Shown here: piece after piece, positions 62,958 through 64,000 of the stretch
How positions within the stretch are numbered: position 1 is the first letter of the stretch
How the letters are laid out: every line of letters starts with the position of its first letter
Origin: Leptospira kirschneri serovar Cynopteri str. 3522 CT
GTDB taxonomy: Bacteria; Spirochaetota; Leptospiria; Leptospirales; Leptospiraceae
Assembly (NCBI RefSeq): GCF_000243695.2
Contig: NZ_AHMN02000004.1
Location: 62,001-126,000 of the forward strand
DNA: 64,000 bases
Reading direction: 5' to 3'
Translations under genes and position numbers: made by a program
The notes under the pieces: generated by a model
Told to the model about the DNA's origin: nothing
The model's database searches: none
Seen by the model: only the letters and a program-made list of their open reading frames with translations

Positions 62958-64000
62958 CTTCTATCTTTGGAGAGAATTGAGTTTCTGAAAATGTGTTTCG
63001 GATTTTTCTTTTTCAAAAGAACGAAAATTTTGGTTTGTTCTTTTGCCGAAAGAGAATGAAACAACTTTAAAAATTCTTCTTTAGAACTGGAACTCGCCTT
63101 GGAAATTTTCAAAGCGGAGGAAAGAATAAAACCGGCGGACAATAATTCCTGAACGGAAACAGAAATTATCGTATAACTACGAATAGACGAACTTATGTAG
63201 GAGTGATTTGTTTTTTCTTTTTCTAAAAGAGAGGTTTCGATCGATTTTGATTTTGTATTTCTAGGATCTAAATTTTTGGATTTTAAAATTGAATTAGACC
63301 CAAGTTCGTCTGTGGATTGAAAGAGAGTTTTAGATTTAAAGTCTTGTTGGGAAGTAGTGATTCCAAATTTTCCAGTTAAAAACGATTCTTCTTCCGGCGT
63401 TTGATTCCAGAAAAAGGAAGAGTAACTTTTTTCCCAAGAAATTCCGATTCCAAGAGTGAATTGATCTTCTGTATAAGATTTGTCCCAAGTTCTTGAAAAT
63501 CCTAAAAATAATTGAATTCCTGTATCAAAGTTAGAATGAAGAAAGACAGAACCACTTTTAAAATCTTTTCCGATTTTTCCAAAAACTTGGACTGTTTGTT
63601 TGTCTGGAATCGTAAGATGGATTCCGAAAATTCCTAGATCCTTTTCTCCTCTTTCCCAACCCACAGAAACGCAAAGGCGTAAAACGTCGTTCTTTTCCGG
63701 AACAAAAGAATATTCAAGTCCTACGTAAGTTTGATGAACGACTGAAAAAGTTTTGTGATTCTTATAGAGAAAATGGGTTTTCCAAAAATGTTTACGTTCC
63801 CGTTTCCAAACCGGAAGTTCAAGCCAGGCTCCATAAGAAGTAAATTTTTTTCTGGTTTCGAACAAACCTCCTAAAGAAGGATTCAGGTTTTTATGAATTA
63901 AAAAAAACGTAGGATCTAAAATTGAGGATTTTTCTTCCGAGTTTAAGGAAACAAAACTCAAAAGAAAAAAACCGAATACAACTTGGAACTTTAAGAAAGA
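62954..64000 (-). CDS. Predicted exported beta-barrel protein, 5'-truncated by window edge
   Basis: The frame is open to the right edge; the residues at the edge (FLKFQVVFGFFLLSFVSLNS) are the hydrophobic core of a signal peptide, so the start is just outside the window and the TTG at 63961 is internal. About 348 residues are visible. Alternating strands (YGAWLELPVWKRERKHFWKT, FDTGIQLFLGFSRTWDKSYT, FTLGIGISWEKSY) suggest a barrel up to about residue 200; a Ser/Lys-rich linker and a helical C-terminal part (VQELLSAGFILSSALKISK, LKLFHSLSAKEQTKIFVLL) follow. It is translationally coupled to the next barrel-like gene by ATGA. Family not recognised. Confidence 0.65.
   Translation of the reverse strand, partial: SFLKFQVVFGFFLLSFVSLNSEEKSSILDPTFFLIHKNLNPSLGGLFETRKKFTSYGAWLELPVWKRERKHFWKTHFLYKNHKTFSVVHQTYVGLEYSFVPEKNDVLRLCVSVGWERGEKDLGIFGIHLTIPDKQTVQVFGKIGKDFKSGSVFLHSNFDTGIQLFLGFSRTWDKSYTEDQFTLGIGISWEKSYSSFFWNQTPEEESFLTGKFGITTSQQDFKSKTLFQSTDELGSNSILKSKNLDPRNTKSKSIETSLLEKEKTNHSYISSSIRSYTIISVSVQELLSAGFILSSALKISKASSSSKEEFLKLFHSLSAKEQTKIFVLLKKKNPKHIFRNSILSKDRR

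Overview
The window looks like chromosomal DNA of a pathogenic Leptospira, most likely L. interrogans or a very close relative. Reasons seen in the sequence: AT-rich composition, spirochaetal lipoprotein signals, a DUF1554 lipoprotein, two tandem PF07598 'virulence-modifying' (VM) protein genes (a family expanded only in pathogenic leptospires), and long intergenic stretches full of dispersed repeats. I found no tRNA, rRNA, CRISPR array, phage or intact insertion sequence.

Layout. 1-1724: end of prmA and a PfkB-family sugar/nucleoside kinase. 2411-6596 (minus): an envelope-lipid-like trio (MlaC-like protein, RND/MMPL exporter, lipoprotein). 8517-13332: two VM-type exotoxin genes in a ~2.9 kb tandem duplication; the second is interrupted by an in-frame TGA and a late frameshift. 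15015-16399: a small lipoprotein and a secreted protein. 17875-26095: sterol-desaturase-like hydroxylase, small hypothetical, glyA, lipoate ligase-like gene, a membrane protein, an endonuclease/exonuclease/phosphatase-fold protein and a VOC-fold protein.

27299-37904 (minus) is the most interesting part: CoA-transferase, KAS III-like synthase, a 1780-residue kinase-ATPase-GAF-PP2C protein, a SiaB-like kinase, a SiaC/DUF1987 protein and a GAF-class III adenylate cyclase. This resembles the Pseudomonas SiaABCD partner-switch module, but the output enzyme is predicted to make cAMP instead of c-di-GMP. A second SiaB-like kinase lies at 41471-41998 behind a FabF-like ketosynthase and opposite a stand-alone PPM phosphatase. 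Between the two sit a hotdog/four-helix-bundle fusion and an SDR oxidoreductase. The region therefore mixes acyl-chain enzymes with two phospho-switch modules.

44905-52892: a stand-alone receiver, a double-DUF1554 lipoprotein, a tightly overlapping minus-strand operon (FtsX-like membrane protein, ABC ATPase, ROK kinase, HIT protein, flippase-like protein) and a membrane-anchored TPR protein with an Mrr-like C-terminus. 53580-60976 (plus): exported protein, TolC-like and HlyD-like efflux subunits without an RND pump gene, lexA, a lipoprotein, ctpA, tsaD and pssA. 61089-64000 (minus): two translationally coupled outer-membrane beta-barrel candidates; the upstream one runs off the window.

Intergenic DNA holds several repeat families recognisable by eye: R1, 102-bp MITE-like elements with perfect 18-bp terminal inverted repeats; R2, ~170-185-bp elements with TAACGTGA ends and two hairpins whose stems differ between copies in a compensated way; R3, ~175-bp elements ending in a TACTACTCGGAC-type inverted repeat; R4, a ~300-bp module that in two places is nested inside R2; R5, a short GTAGTTCCCACA motif scattered in many gaps; plus local tandem repeats of 71 and 72 bp.
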